A DNA stretch of 64,000 nt. Origin: Gaertneriomyces semiglobifer (Eukaryota; Chytridiomycota; Chytridiomycetes; Spizellomycetales; Spizellomycetaceae). Made by a program: the position numbers and the translations under genes. Location: assembly GCA_025558075.1 (NCBI GenBank), contig JAHLKF010000045.1, positions 1 to 64,000 on the forward strand, read 5' to 3'. The notes under the pieces are model-generated. The model was given only the letters and a program-made list of their open reading frames with translations. It was not told the DNA's origin and made no database searches. Positions 60,858-64,000 of this stretch are shown here, one piece after another (position 1 is the first letter of the stretch; every line of letters begins with the position of its first letter).

Positions 60858-60930
60858 TGCTCCAGGAGTATGAGCAAGGAAGATGCTCCAGGAGTACCAG
60901 GAGTATGAGCAGGGAAGATGCTCCAGGAGT
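60858..60930 (-). repeat. CTCCTGGAGC repeat array upstream of the integrase
   Basis: Three units of TGCTCCAGGAGTA spaced by GAGCAAGGAAGA-type sequence. In reverse it matches the array at 53746-53804, including the AAGTTATCTC end. It lies 30-100 bases before the integrase ATG and right after the stop of the Pro-rich protein. Confidence 0.75.
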
Positions 60931-60963
60931 GCTATCGTTTTATATTGGGTGTTTCTTAACAAA

Positions 60964-62199
60964 ATGGATGAACCACCAAAGAACTATTTTCGAGAAGTGT
61001 CTCCAGAAGATGCTGAACGACTAAAAGAATTATATTATCGAGACAAGGCAATAATGGGAAGGGATAGGTTGTACTTTTTGTTTAAGTCCAAGTACCCGGA
61101 CTCACCAATAAGTCAACGCGCTATAATGGACTGGCTTAAAAAGCAAGAATTGCACCAAAAGATCACGAGACCTATGGTGTCAAAGGGCTCTATCCGTCCC
61201 ATTCTTTCGAAAACTCCTGGAAGTCTTCAAATCGACACTGTGAACTTGTCAGCCTCAAGTTACAACGGGTTCTCGTATATCGTCAACGCCGTCGACATCT
61301 TAACGAAGCGGTTGTATTCCAAAGCGCTTAGGGCAAACACACAGGCCAATGTCAAAGACTTTTTACAAGACCTTGTGGATGATGGTGTTGAAATCAAGCA
61401 CATAATGTCAGATAATGGTCAAGAATTCCAAGGAATTGTACAACAATGGGCTCGGACTTATGGAGTGCAATGGCGTTTTTCAAAACCGGGTTCACCGCAA
61501 ACAAACGGAATTGTAGAAAAAATGAATGGAACTGTTAGGCGAATTTTGCATGCAGCGATGCGACTCGATAGAAATTGGGTTGCTGCGTTACCGCAAATTG
61601 TGAAGAACATCAACGGAACGGTCAGTTTCGGAGCGGGACGCAAACTTCTCACAACCGATCAGATGGAGGCAAATACTGAAGAAGCATACGCTGCTCAAGT
61701 GGCACAACGCCGAAAGGGTCGTGGTGTGAAACTTTTGCCAAGATTCAAAGTCGGAGATCAAGTGCGGCTGCTTATACAAGAGAACACCGACATACGAAGA
61801 AGAGCAAAACGCGGATATTTCGGAGATGATGTATACACCATTGAATCGGTGGTACCTAGTTCTCACCCCAACTACATGGACAGTTACAAGTTATCGGGGC
61901 AACAAGGACTCTTTGCCGCTTATCGACTCAGGTTAGTGCCGGAGGGTACTGTAACTACCACACCAGCAAATCCAACGGTCGACGACGATGTCAGCGATGA
62001 AGACACTGGCAGTGAAGGAGATTATGAGGTGGAAACCATCCTCGATAAACGCACTCGAAGACGCCGAAGAGGACAGCCAGCCATTACAGAGTATCTTGTT
62101 CTATGGCGCGGTTTTCCTCGATCTCAAGCATCATGGGAGCCCTTGGAGAATTTACAAAACGCTAGAGAAGCGATTTACGAGTTTGAAAATACTCATTAA
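60964..62199 (+). CDS. Chromodomain retroviral-type (rve) integrase, element C
   Basis: 411 residues from MDEPPKNYFREVSPEDAERL; the in-frame codons upstream to 60883 are repeat sequence. HTH-like N-terminus (SQRAIMDWLKKQEL), rve core with Asp 91 (LQIDTVNL), Asp 150 (MSDNGQEF) and Glu 185 (TNGIVEKMN), spacing as in active DDE enzymes, then an SH3-like FKVGDQVRLLIQ and a C-terminal chromodomain (EYLVLWRGFPRSQASWEPL). It inserts viral DNA into chromatin. Closely related to the element B integrase, but intact. Polinton-type enzymes have this domain set. Confidence 0.9.
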   Translation: MDEPPKNYFREVSPEDAERLKELYYRDKAIMGRDRLYFLFKSKYPDSPISQRAIMDWLKKQELHQKITRPMVSKGSIRPILSKTPGSLQIDTVNLSASSYNGFSYIVNAVDILTKRLYSKALRANTQANVKDFLQDLVDDGVEIKHIMSDNGQEFQGIVQQWARTYGVQWRFSKPGSPQTNGIVEKMNGTVRRILHAAMRLDRNWVAALPQIVKNINGTVSFGAGRKLLTTDQMEANTEEAYAAQVAQRRKGRGVKLLPRFKVGDQVRLLIQENTDIRRRAKRGYFGDDVYTIESVVPSSHPNYMDSYKLSGQQGLFAAYRLRLVPEGTVTTTPANPTVDDDVSDEDTGSEGDYEVETILDKRTRRRRRGQPAITEYLVLWRGFPRSQASWEPLENLQNAREAIYEFENTH

Positions 62200-62265
62200 G
62201 ATATAAGTGCAAATGAATTGTATTAATTTATCGCCATGATAATTACATGCGATTAGGTTTAATGA

Positions 62266-62682
62266 TCATTTTCCCTCTACAAAGTGGTCTAGTTCAACAC
62301 GTGCTTTCTCCAACATATGGTAAATGAGATCAATCTCAAAGCGTCCTTGATTGTCGTTCTCTTCGTCATCATCATCGGAGTAATGAATAAAACGAAACGC
62401 ACCTAACGCGTGTTGTGCCGCCGAGAGATGAGAATCGACAAGATGAACCAATTCGTTAACTTGTTCATTCGACGATTTGGACAGTTGCCGACGTGCATTT
62501 TTCACCATATACTGGACGAGATGTATCTGCAAGTATGGTCGGTCATCATACTCATTCTGCATGAAAGCCAATGCATTTAGCGCAGTCAACGCCTGTTCGA
62601 CCGCAGACAGATGATTGTCGGCAATGCGCATGATTCTCTTGACTTGTTCGTTGGTTTGCTCGTTGACTTGTTCGTTCGACAT
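62266..62682 (-). CDS. Hypothetical protein with internal duplication
   Basis: 138 residues from MSNEQVNEQTNEQVKR (frame open much further upstream but that part is not protein-like). Two similar halves: NEQVKRIMRIADNHLSAVEQ...YMVKNARRQL and NEQVNELVHLVDSHLSAAQH...HMLEKARVEL, each ending in an Arg-rich helix after an acidic loop. A helical repeat or dimer-like fold is likely. Not recognised. Confidence 0.55.
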   Translation of the reverse strand: MSNEQVNEQTNEQVKRIMRIADNHLSAVEQALTALNALAFMQNEYDDRPYLQIHLVQYMVKNARRQLSKSSNEQVNELVHLVDSHLSAAQHALGAFRFIHYSDDDDEENDNQGRFEIDLIYHMLEKARVELDHFVEGK

Positions 62683-62769
62683 GGTTGGTTGGTAAAGGAA
62701 AACCCTATGGGGTCGGTCGGCGCTGATGCTTTTATACTTTTTCGAAGAACACTGCATCGATGCAAGGTT

Positions 62770-62868
62770 CCGATATTGAAAATTTTGCCCTTTTAATATC
62801 GGATTCCATCGAAAACAATATGATACAACCTTTGACTTTTTCAATATCGGATTCCATCGAAAACAATA
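62770..62868. repeat. Direct and inverted repeats in a divergent promoter
   Basis: A 26-bp unit starting AATATCGGATTCCATCG occurs at 62795-62820 and 62843-62868. CCGATATTGAAAA at about 62770 is an inverted partner of its start. These lie between two divergent genes, near a TATATAAAGG box at about 62913. Confidence 0.75.
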
Positions 62869-62973
62869 ATGAAACGATGATAATGACATCCGTAATAATT
62901 TTGAACGCCGAATATATAAAGGCCGTCTAAAGGATTGGACGTTAAGCATAAGTAGATAGGAAATAACGCCAAG

Positions 62974-63870
62974 ATGGACCCAACCGTTATCATGACCATC
63001 CTTGAGAAAGGCTCGAATGAGCAAGTATTGATGCTCAAGGAACTCCATAACGCGCAACTGAGCAAGCGGAACGATGAGATGTTTATAGGGATTGCGAATC
63101 ATCTCGCAGGTACCCCCCATCTCTCTTCCTTTGTGGAACTGTACACACAATTGGCGTTGGCTGTTCCTGAGGCTACTCCTGCGACTTCCGAAGCAGTTTC
63201 CATTAGTCCTGACGAGGCTCCTGAAGAAACCTTCGAAGATGAAGATGAAGATGTACCCGACGAGGAGGTCATCGAGCCCCAAGCCATAGAAGTTGAGGAT
63301 ATGAAAGTAATTCTCCGCACTCGACACACCACAGCGGTAAAAGACGGAGGTGCGATCAAGGACCACCGTCAGGATCCGGATTGGAAAAATGCAGCATTGC
63401 AATATGCTAAACGTCTCGAAAGTCGGATGAATGCTCGTATAGAAATGAGAGAACTGCATAACATGAAAGACATTGTGTCCACAGTTATGCAGTCGACTGA
63501 CAATACGGCAAGCGCTGTTTTGACCGCTTATTCCGTTCTAATGCAGAAACTCAATAATGATGAACGTGTAAAATACTTTGGATCGTTGGAAAAGTATTCT
63601 AATTGCTTGCAGGTGTTGAACCAGGCGCAGAAGGCAGTAAAGAACATTCTTGATCTGAAACGCGATGAACAGAAAATCTCTGAGCGTGAGAAACCGATCC
63701 TGGAAAACTGGGATTGGCCTCGTCTTGAAAACAAGGTGAAGGAATATCTTGACCAGAGCCCTGCTCCCGATTCTATCGAGAATGTGGAACAGTTCAGATT
63801 TGTAAGGCGCTTATGTCTTCTGCGTCTTACTGTTCTTGATCATGAGAGAAGGGGGCATGATAGTTTGTAA
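62974..63870 (+). CDS. Hypothetical protein, C-terminus replaced by retrotransposon sequence
   Basis: 298 residues: N-terminal helices (IMTILEKGSNEQVLMLKEL), an acidic linker (FEDEDEDVPDEEVIEPQ), and a helical C-terminal half (LQYAKRLESRMNARIEM, QVLNQAQKAVKNILDLKRDE). The last residues (ERRGHDSL) and stop are encoded by a polypurine tract and LTR edge identical in form to that of the minus-strand gypsy, so the original end is lost. Not recognised. It may act in virion assembly or regulation; unknown. Confidence 0.5.
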   Translation: MDPTVIMTILEKGSNEQVLMLKELHNAQLSKRNDEMFIGIANHLAGTPHLSSFVELYTQLALAVPEATPATSEAVSISPDEAPEETFEDEDEDVPDEEVIEPQAIEVEDMKVILRTRHTTAVKDGGAIKDHRQDPDWKNAALQYAKRLESRMNARIEMRELHNMKDIVSTVMQSTDNTASAVLTAYSVLMQKLNNDERVKYFGSLEKYSNCLQVLNQAQKAVKNILDLKRDEQKISEREKPILENWDWPRLENKVKEYLDQSPAPDSIENVEQFRFVRRLCLLRLTVLDHERRGHDSL

Positions 63871-64000
63871 CACCTTTTTCGGTATCGATAACGCAAAAGT
63901 GGGTGCGGCAGCGGAGTAAATTTCAATAGATTTCAATAGATTGCGATATATTTCATGTGACGCGCATCTTATTATGAAACAAACGGAAAGAACGGAAATG
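63844..64000 (+). mobile_element. Gypsy fragment: polypurine tract and start of LTR
   Basis: GAGAGAAGGGGG (63844-63855) followed by CATGATAGTTTG and, further on, TATCGATAACGCAAAAGTGG and GCGGAGTAAATTT, matching the minus strand of 34310-34390. It continues to the window edge, so a further retrotransposon remnant extends to the right. Confidence 0.75.

Overview
The window looks like a eukaryotic chromosome segment, probably fungal (inferred from chromodomain Ty3/gypsy retrotransposons and a receiver-domain gene). It is almost entirely endogenised DNA viruses of the Polinton / Polinton-like virus (PLV) kind, broken up by retrotransposons. No ordinary host housekeeping gene, tRNA or rRNA was recognised.

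Element A (about 1-19,130) is relatively GC-rich. It carries a protein-primed family B DNA polymerase (cut by the left window edge), penton-like protein, a 518-residue major capsid protein (MCP), a basic virion-type protein, a giant fibre, a VLTF3-like late transcription factor, several unknown proteins, a lysine/glutamate-rich coiled-coil protein and two tandem paralogues, one with an F-box-like N-terminus. No packaging ATPase or integrase of element A lies inside the window. Many genes are split by single-base frameshifts.

Element B (about 20,290-33,370) is a PLV remnant: PrimPol-SF3 helicase (3' end removed by an LTR), tyrosine recombinase, D12-class adenine methyltransferase, C5 cytosine methyltransferase (in-frame stop), then, after a truncated gypsy element (26,049-29,720), a hypothetical gene, chromodomain integrase (in-frame TGA), twin zinc-knuckle protein, packaging ATPase and a gene fragment. 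It has no capsid genes here. Near-identical 744-bp solo LTRs bound it at 19,573-20,316 and 33,372-34,115. A degraded minus-strand gypsy element follows (34,314-41,236).

Element C (about 41,700-63,850) is AT-rich and the most complete PLV: fibre (in-frame TGA), receiver-domain protein, small proteins, PrimPol-SF3 helicase, HTH protein, Cys-rich protein, twin zinc-knuckle protein, a different 411-residue MCP, coiled-coil protein, penton, ATPase, small virion-type protein, Pro-rich protein, chromodomain integrase and two unknown genes. A gypsy fragment cuts its right end.

Element C appears modular. A ~243-bp repeat with GTAGCC iterons occurs three times (41,715; 49,452; inverted at 53,302), and the last two bracket a 4.1-kb replication cassette. 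A second, palindromic repeat (core TGCTCCNGGAG) lies just upstream of three genes and flanks the capsid module in inverted orientation. The fibre of C is closely related to that of A although their capsid proteins differ, which suggests exchange of the receptor-binding gene between two virus lineages living in one host.
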